From Laguncularia racemosa (taxonomy: Eukaryota; Streptophyta; Magnoliopsida; Myrtales; Combretaceae), in contig JBBMOL010000118.1 of the NCBI GenBank assembly GCA_037954665.1, positions 496,001 through 560,000 on the forward strand: a stretch of DNA of 64,000 nucleotides. The letters are read 5' to 3'. Shown piece by piece: positions 24,830 through 33,984 of this stretch (within the stretch, counting starts at the first letter, position 1; the number at the start of each line of letters is the position of its first letter). The notes under the pieces were generated by a model, which was not told where the DNA came from, made no database searches, and saw only the letters and a program-made list of their open reading frames with translations. The translations under genes and the position numbers were made by a program.

Positions 24830-25620
24830 TGTTTAAATTTTAAGTGTCTTGAATGTACCCTATTGATTAGGTATGTTTCAATAAAATGGCTTCTTCCCAA
24901 AGATGTTTTGGCACATTGATTATGAGGCAAGCCCTAAATAGGTGTCTGCTTTTCCTTTTTTTTTGGGTAATTGTGTCTACTTTTCCTTTATAACAACCAT
25001 TTTGTTAAGATGTGTCACTATAGATGAAAAACTCCTTTTTTAGTGAAAATTTCTCCCAAGGCTATTGAAATACTCACATTTATTGTCAAAATTCTAAACA
25101 CTAGAATTTTTAGTGAAATTGTGTTGACACCACTTTGTAAAAATTTTGAAATGCTTCACGTAATCGAACCTAACTCATGTTTGAAGGACAAAAACTAATG
25201 TTTCCCAAGAAGGTAAGAACCATAGATGGACCCCAAATATCATTAGGGATTAAGGTGAATGGTTTAATGGTTCCATATGGTTACTTTTTGAATAAAGTGC
25301 AACGGTGTTTAGCAAGTCCATGTTATTTGCAATTAAACAAAGATGCATCTTTATTGCAAAATAACTTTAGATACAAGCATTTCGAGAATTGATATTTTTT
25401 AATATGAATTAGACACATTGATAAGGAAAAATAACATCTCCTAACATTACCCAACACTAAGACATAAGTAAGATGTAATATATATTTTCTAGTTGAAAAA
25501 CCACTATGTTTTAGATTTCAAAATGGCCTATTGCCCTTTGGGAAATAACCAATAGAAGTTATCAGATTCCATCACATCAAGTACCTTACAACATTCCTAT
25601 TGCCATCCCTATCTTTCATA
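24830..25620 (-). mobile_element. copia-5: decayed copia integrase fragment
   Basis: Minus-strand resemblance to the integrase region: GLAKHRC (about 25325-25300), FTLIPNDIWGPSMVLT (about 25260-25215) and, after stops, NVPKHLWEEAIL near 24910-24870. No LTR or other domain is seen. Assignment rests on block order rather than an open frame; the upstream limit is uncertain. Confidence 0.6.
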
Positions 25621-25917
25621 TCCATGTTGGGCATTGAATATATCAAATAAATAAGAGGGTTTTACCTCCAAATCTTGGACACAACTTACCTTTTATCAAT
25701 TGTTGAAAACAACTTCTTTTAACCCTATATCCAGTACAACATATGAAGGATTGATGAATGCAAATTCTCAAATCATCAATGCAGAACAAGATGATACTCA
25801 TGCATGAACACAAAGAGCTATAGTTAGGCCATCCCATCAAGAGTGTAGTAAAGCAATCAACTTCTCCATTTGTACAATGCAGTGGCAATGCAAATGATGA
25901 GACCAGAAAAGCAAGGG

Positions 25918-26617
25918 TATACTACATTTTGGCCCCCTTCTTTGCTCCCTTTACTTTCAAAACATGTGTTTAGCCCTTATAACTTTTGAAATAGACACAA
26001 AGGCTTCATAATTTATCTATTTTCCCATAAAAAAAATAAAAAATAAAAAAAAGGACAAAAACAAAATCTGTAAAATAACACAGAAATATAATTGGAAAAC
26101 CCAAGGGCCTATAAAGGCAGGCAAGGGCCTCCTAAGAGGAGGTGACATTGTTGGCCACCCCATGAGGTGAGCTATGCAACCCACCTTCAAGGGAAGGCTA
26201 GCAACACTGCCACCTCCACCCCTTAAGGTTGGACAAGCAACTAAATGAAGTGGCCATTGACCCACCTTGCTGGCCACTACCAGCAAAAAGTTAAGCACTT
26301 CAGATTGAAAGTGGGTTGCAACCTACTTCATTTGGTGGATCATATGATGGTGGGTTGTGCAACCCACCTTAGGAAGTGACCTGCAATGGGACCCCCGTAC
26401 ATCCTTAAAGGTGTTAAAGATTTAATAAAAGGTTTTTCCATTATTTTTTTATTTCTTTGTTGCTTTTTCAAATAATTTATTATTGAAGAAAGGAAAATTT
26501 GTCAAGTAGGGGTTTGACTACACCTTTTAAAAGTTAAGGGCCCTATGCGTGTTTTCAAAGATAATGAGGCAAAGTATGCATCGCCAAAGTTAGGGAGATC
26601 AAAGCACAATTTGCTCA
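25918..26617. mobile_element. Putative MITE-like element with long degenerate inverted repeats
   Basis: The left end (TTTGCTCCCTTTACTTTCAAAAC then TAGCCCTTATAACTTTTGAAA) matches, imperfectly, the reverse complement of the right end (TTTGCCTCATTATCTTTG then GGGCCCTTAACTTTTAAAA). The interior is G/C-richer and holds further inverted copies of the motif CAACCCACCTT (about 26178 and 26362). No protein is encoded. It lies in the host intron just downstream of exon 26721-26805. No clear target duplication could be set. Confidence 0.5.
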
Positions 26618-26720
26618 AAGGAAGAGGAAAAAATAAATAATTAAAAAAGAAACCTAAGTTGTAAGGAATAAGAACGAAGATGCACTAAGGTTGCTAAGAA
26701 GAAAAAATATCGAAGCATAC

Positions 26721-26805
26721 CACAATATGCGAAGCACTTGACCCATAATTTAAACCAACATCATATGATGAAAAGTGAGCCCATTCACTTAGTTTAAACA
26801 TCCAC
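26721..26805 (-). CDS. PSD: Phosphatidylserine decarboxylase, exon g
   Basis: 85 bp coding WMFKLSEWAHFSSYDVG then LNYGSSASHIV, a highly conserved segment between the CxxC region and the decarboxylase core of plant PSD2/PSD3. The acceptor is TGTGTAG before GTGGATG, and the donor is GTATGC. It enters in phase 2, completing the Gly codon of exon f, and leaves in phase 0. The next exon is 18.9 kb away beyond three LINEs and several copia elements. No defect is seen in the exon itself. Confidence 0.93.
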
Positions 26806-26913
26806 CTACACAAGAATTTCGATCGAAGTAATTCAGGAGTATGTTTGAAAAAATATTACAACAATCTTAGGGGCAGCCAGTGGATGAAAGCTGAAGAACT
26901 AAAGAAATCTTAC

Positions 26914-27069
26914 CCATATGATGCTTGCTTATCAGTCAAGAACCCTCCTGTCATGACCTGGTTTCCTGTTCCTTCATCAAAACACAGTGTTAGGTGAATC
27001 ATGGTATTCAGCCTATCTTCAACTTCAAGTGTTTCTCCACAGACAGGGCAACTATTCATAAGTGGTTCC
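26914..27069 (-). CDS. PSD: Phosphatidylserine decarboxylase, exon f (CxxC segment)
   Basis: 156 bp coding EPLMNSCPVCGETLEVEDRL then NTMIHLTLCFDEGTGNQVM and TGGFLTDKQASYG. The CPVC pair may bind metal; the LTLCFDEGTGNQVMTGGF block is a hallmark of the plant EF-hand-containing decarboxylases. The acceptor is TAATTGCAG; the donor is GTAAGA. It enters in phase 2 and leaves in phase 2, matching both neighbours. A 1.3 kb non-autonomous LTR element lies in the intron upstream. Confidence 0.94.
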
Positions 27070-27839
27070 CTGCAATTACAGTTGATACCAAGAAAACATT
27101 CATAAACAAATCTGATAGACAGAGTAAATAGATCAGAACTACTTTAGCTTAACTAAAGGAAAAAAAACAATTGCCAATATTGAATAGTTATTTAAGATCA
27201 ATTACAGTGTTATATGCTTTTTCTAGACTATCTTTAACAGTTTTGATTTGTGTAGTTTTTCTCTAGTGTAGAACAAAAAACCTCAGATAGCCGAAGATTG
27301 TTCTCATAACAACAATTATTTAATTCCTTTGGCTAGCTGAGCTCATGGTCTTGTCTACTAGTTAATGACCCCAATACAAATAATGGAAACAAAATGTTGC
27401 AACTAGACCTCTAGTTATGTATTTCAAGGTTTGTATCAAGGGCAACCAAAAAGCACTTTGTGGTTAAATAATACATATGGCATTATTCTCTGTTAAAGAA
27501 TCCAGAATCATCTCTTTAAGTGTGTTTTTTGTAATTCCTTTTCTTTTTGATCAATGTTTAGGAGAGAATAACAGGTAGATTAGTAGAAAAATTAACGAAG
27601 CAAAGCATCCATGAATTATAACATAATTGAAGCAGATTAATGTGTTTAGACAAGAAAAGCATTGATATTTATAGGTTTGCATTGTTTTAGGCAGTTTTAT
27701 TTTCTTGACATTTAATTTTATTAGAAAGGAGATACTTTACCTTCTACCTTGTGATTTGTTCATCATCGCAATTTTTCTATTATATATCCTTTTTAAATAT
27801 TACATAAATAAACAAAACTGCAAAAGCATAGTAGGAAGC
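27070..27839. other. Host intron, no gene seen
   Basis: AT-rich sequence between exon f and the non-autonomous LTR element. Nothing beyond ordinary intron composition was recognised. Confidence 0.6.
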
Positions 27840-28100
27840 TGTCGAAAAAATGTTCCTTCACTCTTCCTCATCCAAGTTACGTAGACTTCTCATGTTCCAA
27901 GACTCACCTCACCTTATTATTAAGATGCTTTTTATTTCTTAAATAGGATTTTATTTACCTGGTATTTCTGAGGTTAGATTCTATTTCCTCGTTGTATTAC
28001 CTACAATAGAATTTCTCCATTTTCTACATAGGTAATTTATACCATGAATGAGAAGTCAAGTGAAATTTTATGAATGGAAATCACATTACATTTGTCAACA
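27840..28100 (+). repeat. 5' LTR of the non-autonomous element
   Basis: 261 bp, TGTCG...CAACA, directly followed by the tRNA-iMet-type primer site at 28101-28112. Confidence 0.83.
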
Positions 28101-28903
28101 TGGTATCAAAGCAAGTTTTCTAGGTACTAGTCATACCTTCCCTCTCCCTATCCTTACTGCCTTCACGGCCATTCTCTTCTTATTCCAAGCATTGTAACCA
28201 CCAGGTTGCATTGCCTGATTGTGCTCCATTCAGTCAATAGGTCTAAAACTCCTGATACTTATACCAAGCATTTTATTTGTGTTTGTTTTGTTCAATCTAA
28301 ATCTGGCCATTTTTGCTCCCACGGCCATTGTTTCTTCTCTTCTTTGTCCCAATAACCCTACTTAGACTCTCCTAATTTTCATTGCAGCCCACCTTCAACA
28401 TGCATTCCTCTTTCTATTGAATAAATTTTGTTCCATTGCCACAGGCATTTATTTGTCATCTTCCAAGTAGTCATTCTTTTCTGCCTTCTGGACATATAAT
28501 GGCCTTCATTGCCAAAGTGACTCACGAAGACACGGGGGAGATACAGGAGTTATGGATCCAGAAAAGAAGATTGAGGGAGACACAGAGAAGACGCAATTGT
28601 CAGTGAGGGTTTTGTCCCAGCTCTAGAAATTGAGTCCCAGCTACCCTTTCCCATCCATCCAATTTGACCTTCATTCTATCCACAATATTACCAAGTGGCC
28701 TTAATTGCCATATTTTCCAATGGGCCTTCATTATCCTTTCTTTTTAAGGGGCCCTAATAGCCCTTTATTTCCAAGTGGCCTCACTTGTCCTTTCATTTCA
28801 GGTGGCTTTAACAGCCTGGTTTCGTTAGTATTACCTAGTCCTCATTGACAAAAATTTGGAGCTGGATATGATTAAAAACTGCTCTCCAGCTTAAGGGGCA
28901 GTA

Positions 28904-29167
28904 CTGACAACATTGGCCTTTTCTCTCCCTCATCCAACTTACATGGACTTCTTAAGTTCCACGACTCATCTAGCATCATTGTTAACATGCTACTTTACTT
29001 CCTAGTATAGGACTTTATTTACTTTGTATTTTCCTAGGTTAGACTCTAATCTTTTTTGTATTACCTAGGATAAAATTATTCCTCGAATTTCTATATAAGT
29101 AATCTGTCCTATGAATGAGAAATAAGGTAAAATTATAGGAACAGAAATCACATGGAATTTTTCAACA
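28904..29167 (+). repeat. 3' LTR of the non-autonomous element
   Basis: 264 bp, TGACAACATTGG...TTCAACA. It is visibly diverged from the 5' LTR, so the insertion is fairly old. Confidence 0.83.
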
Positions 29168-29345
29168 AAAGCAAATATATTTTGTCATTTATCCAAAAAA
29201 ATATATATTTTGTTAATTTTAACACTCAGAGGATAATGTCAATAACTTCATTTTCACACCATGAACTGACTGACGCAATTGACATTATTTGATCAAGCAA
29301 AAGAAATAATAAATAAACATTATGAACTTTAAAAATTTGTAATAC

Positions 29346-29437
29346 TTTTCTTGCTGAACGGTGAGCAAGCTGGCCAGTTCATCTATGCTGACAACACCAT
29401 CCCCATTAATGTCAGCTTCCCTGAAAAGCTCCTCTTT
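29346..29437 (-). CDS. PSD: Phosphatidylserine decarboxylase, exon e (second EF-hand)
   Basis: 92 bp coding KEELFREADINGDGVVSIDE then LASLLTVQQEK. DINGDGVVSIDE is a complete 12-residue EF-hand loop (acidic or polar at positions 1, 3, 5, 9 and Glu at 12), expected to bind calcium. The acceptor is CTTAACCAG; the donor is GTATTA. It enters in phase 0 and leaves in phase 2. EF-hands N-terminal to the decarboxylase domain are the distinguishing trait of the plant PSD2/PSD3 group. Confidence 0.94.
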
Positions 29438-30623
29438 CTGGTTAAGAAGGTAACCATATTCATGAAATGTTTGACCTTAAAAGGTACTTGCTATACAGAA
29501 AAATTACACTAAGACATTGTGACAAGATTACATCATTCGTTTCTAATGTAAGACCATATTTAAATTCCAAAACCACTTATAAGTGGTGCTCAATGAATAT
29601 GACAAACATGCATTTACTCAACATCCATAACATGGCAACTAGGATATCACGAGTATTCATGGCAAGACTAGATAACTCTTCCCACTTTACTTTAAAGGTA
29701 AGCTAAGTCAAACTTTTCTTACATGCGGTGGGTCACTATGCGCATATATGTCACTCTAAGCCACCAGCTGTACAGAAATGATAATATAGCAGTTACAATC
29801 TGCACATCCACCATTTAAGCTAATGTGCTCACCATTATTGAACACTCTATCTCCTTCAAAATAGCTGATAGATGCCCACTTAGCCATCTAACTTGAATAT
29901 AATGAAAATAAAGATTTTTCCATAATGCCAAAGTCAAAGACAATATAAAAGAACCCAAAATAAAACATAGTGGTTTGTCTGTCTTTTGTAACATTTGCTG
30001 AGACATTAAGATGTATTTGCAGAATAAACATTTTGAGGAATGTGTACTGGCTAAATTTGCAACTTCTAGTTCCTTTCTCCCCCTATTTTTGGGATATTGC
30101 AAATGGCCATTTTGAAGAGGCAGACAGCAAATGTTATGTGAGCTTATGGGATATTACTATGAAAACCAAGGACCTTCAGAAAGCTCCAGAGTGTAGATGA
30201 GCAGGTTACAAAATCAAATTTTTGCAGGGTTTTAGAAGGGAAGGACCTAAGATCAAAACCCCAAAAATTGTTGTTTGAATTCTTATAAATTTAGTTTTAT
30301 GTCATGGATCTTAGTCAATGTTTTAAAATTACAAGTGAGGTGTAGTGCTGAGTATAAACATAAATTCACTCAACTAGATAATTTGATTGTGATATTATCC
30401 AAACCTTATAGCAAAGTACAATATGCACATGACAAGCAAATAATGTAATTTTCACTTATTTGTGAACTTGGCGCAGAGATAAGACTATAAGAGATAATTG
30501 CGAGGATAAAGTTGATCCACCAATCATCCACTATTAAGAAGACAGTTGATTGTTTATCACAAGTTTTGGCTAATTTATTCAAGAACACAAGCAGCTTCAC
30601 AAAGTCAAATAACTGTTTCAAAC
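29438..30623. other. Host intron between exons d and e
   Basis: 1186 bp with no inserted element recognised. Its first 268 bp (30623-30356, adjoining exon d) is the source of the copy found inside copia-D. Confidence 0.8.
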
Positions 30624-30707
30624 CTTGTTAGCAGCTAACTGATTACCAAAGGCATTGATCAAGTTAGAAAATTCAGAGAACGACATTTTCCCATCTCCAT
30701 TGTAATC
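30624..30707 (-). CDS. PSD: Phosphatidylserine decarboxylase, exon d (first EF-hand)
   Basis: 84 bp coding DYNGDGKMSFSEFSNLINAF then GNQLAANK. DYNGDGKMSFSE is a canonical EF-hand loop with Asp, Asn, Asp and Glu at the binding positions. The acceptor is TTTTGCAG; the donor GTTTGA is weak beyond GT. It enters and leaves in phase 0. This exon was copied, with its downstream intron, into copia-D at 33617-33700, where one amino acid differs (Leu for Met at loop position 8). Confidence 0.95.
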
Positions 30708-30864
30708 CTGCAAAACAAAAAGAGGCTCCCTAGATAAAACTTCCAGAAGTGAAGAAGCTTAGATACTTTTGATATCAATTCACAATTTAACCCAAAAAGC
30801 GACAATAACAGAATGACTACATAGGAAAAGAGAATCTGCAAGAAGCAGTTTTTCGCTAACATAC

Positions 30865-30915
30865 CACAATGGATATAATCCGCATTGCAAAACTTTTTTC
30901 TGTTTCAACCAGATC
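30865..30915 (-). CDS. PSD: Phosphatidylserine decarboxylase, exon c
   Basis: 51 bp coding DLVETEKSFAMRIISIV, the linker from the C2 domain to the first EF-hand (the family has a -VETE-SFA-RIL-IV pattern). The acceptor is CTTGTAG; the donor is GTATGT. Both ends are in phase 0. Its last bases, CCATTGTG, reappear joined to the exon d copy in copia-D with the 157-bp intron missing. Confidence 0.93.
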
Positions 30916-30993
30916 CTACAAGTTCAACAGGGTATCAGATTTTTGGATAGTCATCCGAACCGAAAATAATATAGTAGATAAAATATTGCCCAC

Positions 30994-31086
30994 CTCAACA
31001 GAACATGAAACTGAAATTTTGCCAATGACTATATCAGATGATGATGGATCTAACAAATCCAAGGTGCTAAATTCAGAATCCTGTTC
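30994..31086 (-). CDS. PSD: Phosphatidylserine decarboxylase, exon b
   Basis: 93 bp coding EQDSEFSTLDLLDPSSSD then IVIGKISVSCSVE, the last strand region of the N-terminal C2 domain (LLDP-SS---G-ISLSC in the family). C2 domains place such enzymes at membranes. The acceptor is TTATACAG; the donor is GTGGGC. Both ends are in phase 0. The intron before it is about 24 kb and holds two LINEs, three copia elements and a hAT-like element. Confidence 0.92.
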
Positions 31087-31683
31087 CTGTATAAAATGTT
31101 CCTTTTGGTAAATACAACTCAAAAAAGAATCTTTATTTACAAAATCCTAGTAAAACAGAGATATTCACAAACCAAAACATTGGATGAGCTCAATGCAGGT
31201 TAATAAAACTAGTTTCCAAGTCCATAAGATGGAGAGAGTGGAAAATCATGCACATATGCATTCAGGAGGGGACGGCAGTAAGAGTGGCTGGTGCAAAGAT
31301 CTCCTGATTCCTCTCTCCAAAGGAGTATTAAACAGCTATGGCCATGAGCGAACAGTAAAAATGTTAGGAAGTCAATTTCTCCTTTCAAATATGTTTACAT
31401 TCATCAAAGGAAGAAGCTGCAATAGTAGAATAACATCCACAGTAAAATAACAAGCAGTAGAGACAGGAAGGTTTACATAGACGAACTCTAGTAAAAAAAA
31501 CCTTAAGTATACAAAAGCTGTGAGAAACAAGAGTAAACTCAACAAAAAACCTATAACCTAGCATAGGCAAGCACTGATTTGATAGGAAGTGTGATTGGGG
31601 TAGCAGATGTGCCTAGTATTTCAATTTAATCCTAAACACAGCCTAGAATTCATGCAGCAACCTATAGCTAATGGAATTTGTGT
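31087..31683. other. Host intron, 3' end of the 24 kb intron
   Basis: No exon or element recognised between exon b and the T run of LINE-B2. Confidence 0.6.
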
Positions 31684-31881
31684 TTTTTTTTTTTTTGGTT
31701 AAATTCAGTAATTTCATTCAACCAAAAGAGATATACAACTGCATAGCAGATATGGGACAATGCCCACTATTTACAAGCTTTGATTAGAATTGACAATCCC
31801 TAATCTATTATAGCACATAATATGGAAAATGATAACACTATTACCCTTTTATTTGAATACATAAATAAAATTCAAAATAAG
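31684..31881 (-). mobile_element. LINE-B2, 3' end (split by copia-D)
   Basis: A T run at about 31684-31698 (the poly(A) tail on the minus strand) is followed by the LINE-B 3' sequence. It stops at ATAAG, where copia-D inserts, and resumes at 37171 with the same ATAAG. Confidence 0.92.
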
Positions 31882-32055
31882 TGTTAACTAGCTAGATTAG
31901 GAAGTTTGATTTATCTTGTTTATTAGAAAGATTTTGTAATTAATAGATTTTCTTAAATTAGACATGTAATTTCTGTATAAATATCTCTATACATAAGATA
32001 TAAAAATTCATAAAGAAATAAGAATTTTATTCTTAATACTTCTCGAAAAACATCA
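31882..32055 (+). repeat. 5' LTR of copia-D
   Basis: 174 bp, TGTTAACTAGCTAG...AAAACATCA, followed by primer site TGGTATTAGAGC at 32056-32067. Confidence 0.93.
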
Positions 32056-32509
32056 TGGTATTAGAGCTTTGCTGCCTTTTGAGGTGAGTTTTTTCCTCCC
32101 TCCGCAGCACTAGGGTTCTTTTTTTTTTTTTTATCTTTTGATGTTCCCAAAGAGGTCGAGTTTACTCCCTCAGTTTTTATCGCCGTCGCTACAAGAAGTA
32201 CACCCTCTAACCGGTCATTCCCAAAAGTCCAACCAACATCTGCAGTCGCACATGAGCTCATGCACCGATCGAAGATTTCAGGGCAATCTTCACTCGTTAG
32301 CGTGTGGAGGTGCATAGGTCCCTCTCTGACCATCTTTTGTCGCCATTCCTCGCTTAGAACCCTACGCCATCGTTGTCCAACCACCGTTCTCTAGCCACGA
32401 TCATCTTATTAGAGGTCAGATCTTTTTGCCGCTTGTTCTCCATCGTTTGACCAAGCTCTACCTTTTTGGGTTACAAAGGGTGTTTTTCCATTTGTTGTTC
32501 TTGTTTCTA

Positions 32510-33250
32510 TGGAGAATACTAAGGCGGTCAATAATGGTTCTCTCTCACAAATCAATGCCATGAAACTTGATGGGGCTAGTACGTATCTTGCTTGGTCACA
32601 TGCTTGTTTGCTATTTGCTATTTGCTAGTACGTATCTTGCTTGGTCATATGCTCAATGGGATTTTGAAAACTCACTTATTATGACATGGCTTTTGAATAC
32701 TATGCATCCTTGAATTTCTAAACAGTATTTCTTACTTGACTTTGCTAAGAAAATTTGGAACTTAACTAAACGCACCATTCTTGCAAAGGAAATGATGCCC
32801 AAATTTTTGAAATCCGGAATAAAATTCAAGGCACAAAACAAGGTAAGTCGACAATCACTGAGTATTTTTCTTAATTAAGTGGGTTATGGCAGGAGATAGA
32901 TTATTATTAGGATCTCTAAGCACATTGTACGGAAGATGCTATCCTATTTCAAAATTTAGTTGAAAAAAAGAGAGTATGATTTTTTGGCTAGTTTGAACCC
33001 AGAGTATGATCAGATAATGGTTCAAGTTCTTGGTAAAATTCCTTTTCCTTCTCTTGAGGATGCATACTCCCATGTTCAACAGGAAGAAAGCCAATCAGGT
33101 GTCATGCTTTATACAGCACCAGTCGAGAAGTCTGGGTTAACTATCTCTCATGTATAACCAAAGGCAACCACTTCTGATAAAGATCACTTGCACTGTGACT
33201 ACTGTGGGAAGCCAAGGCATATAAAGGAGACTTGCTAGAAGCTACATGGT
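32510..33250 (+). pseudogene. copia-D gag, heavily broken
   Basis: Starts MENTKAVNNGSLSQINAM and reads gag in changing frames: LLITWLLNTMHP (about 32670-32705), then YDFLASLNPEYDQIMVQVLG (about 32968-33030), EESQSGVMLYTAPVE, and a CCHC knuckle CDYCGKPRHIKETC (about 33197-33237). Many stops are present. A direct repeat of about 25 bp (AGTACGTATCTTGCTTGGTC at 32578-32597 and 32626-32645) shows a small internal duplication. Confidence 0.82.
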
Positions 33251-33474
33251 CAACCAACTAGAGGTTGTGGGGGAAAACGAGTCAGTTCATCAAGGACTCA
33301 AGCAAATGTGGTGGAATTTGTGGAAGCATCCAACAAGACAGGCTCTGGAGATACTCTATCTTATGATGAAATTCAACATCTCCATCACCTCCTGACCAAA
33401 CTTGACTCATCCACCAGTGTCACATCCAATTATGTGCAATCAAGTACTACCTTCACTACTCACCTTAATTCTTA

Positions 33475-33592
33475 GATTATTGATTCTGATGTGAATAAAC
33501 ACATGACAGACTGTTCAAAATACCTTCAAAACTATTTTTCATGTAAAGAGGAAAATGTCAGAATAGCTGATGGCTCTTTAACCCTATCTCAG
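33475..33592 (+). pseudogene. copia-D protease, start
   Basis: Reads IIDSDVNKHMTDCSKYLQ then VRIADGSLT. The active-site DSG has become DSD, and the preceding Trp codon reads TAG. Homology is cut at 33592-33608 by the inserted host-gene fragment and resumes at 33969. Confidence 0.8.
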
Positions 33593-33608
33593 GAACAGGT
33601 TCTATTAT
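33593..33608 (+). repeat. Left copy of the 16-bp direct repeat flanking the host-gene insert
   Basis: GAACAGGTTCTATTAT; the right copy at 33969-33984 is GAACAAGTTCTATTAT (one mismatch). Removing the insert and one copy restores continuity of the copia reading frame. Confidence 0.85.
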
Positions 33609-33968
33609 CCATTGTGGATTACAATGGAGATGGGAAATTGTCGTTCTCTGAATTTTCTAACTTGATCAATGCCTTTGGTAATCAGTTAGCTGCTAATAAG
33701 GTTTGAAACAGTTATTTGACTTTGTGAAGTTGCTTGTGTTCTTGAATAAATTAGCCAAAACTTGTGATAAACAATCAACTATCTTCTTACTAGTGGATGA
33801 TTGGTGGATTAACTTTATCCTCGCATTTATCTCTTATAGTCTTATCTCTGCGCCAAGTTCACAAATAAGTGAAAATTACATTATTTGCTTGTCATGTGCA
33901 TATTATACTTTGCTATAAGATTTGGACAATATCACAATCAAATTATCTAGTTGAGTGAATTTATGTTT
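33609..33968 (+). pseudogene. Retroposed, partly spliced fragment of the PSD gene inside copia-D
   Basis: 360 bp in sense orientation on the plus strand, opposite to the source gene. It consists of 8 bp of the end of exon c (CCATTGTG), all 84 bp of exon d (33617-33700), and 268 bp of the following intron, with no indels and about ten substitutions against 30707-30356. The intron between exons c and d is absent while the next intron is retained. This implies an RNA intermediate that was only partly spliced. No poly(A) is seen at the right end. The 16-bp flanking direct repeat resembles a LINE-type target duplication. Confidence 0.88.
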
Positions 33969-33984
33969 GAACAAGTTCTATTAT
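33969..33984 (+). repeat. Right copy of the 16-bp direct repeat
   Basis: GAACAAGTTCTATTAT, directly followed by resumed copia coding sequence (TTTGTACACCTAAAG). Confidence 0.85.

Larger units (their letters stand above)
27840..29167 (+). mobile_element. Non-autonomous LTR retroelement (TRIM/LARD-like, 1.3 kb)
   Basis: Two related LTRs (27840-28100 and 28904-29167) flank only about 800 bp. The left LTR is followed by the primer site TGGTATCAAAGC and the right one is preceded by CTTAAGGGGCAG. Flanks GAAGC and AAAGC fit a 5-bp target duplication with one change. No gag or pol is present, so it must have moved using another element's proteins. The primer site and leader resemble copia-1, pointing to a copia parent. 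It lies in antisense within the host intron between exons e and f. Confidence 0.85.

Noticed and set aside
26017..26298. 93-codon minus-strand frame
   Set aside because: It lies within the MITE-like element; low-complexity end, no domain.
32061..32384. 107-codon minus-strand frame in the copia-D leader
   Set aside because: It runs antisense through an LTR-proximal leader and has no family pattern.
33491..33918. EF-hand-containing open frames inside copia-D as a functional fusion gene
   Set aside because: The EF-hand part is a captured host exon that continues straight into intron sequence; the copia frame is shifted and stopped on both sides.
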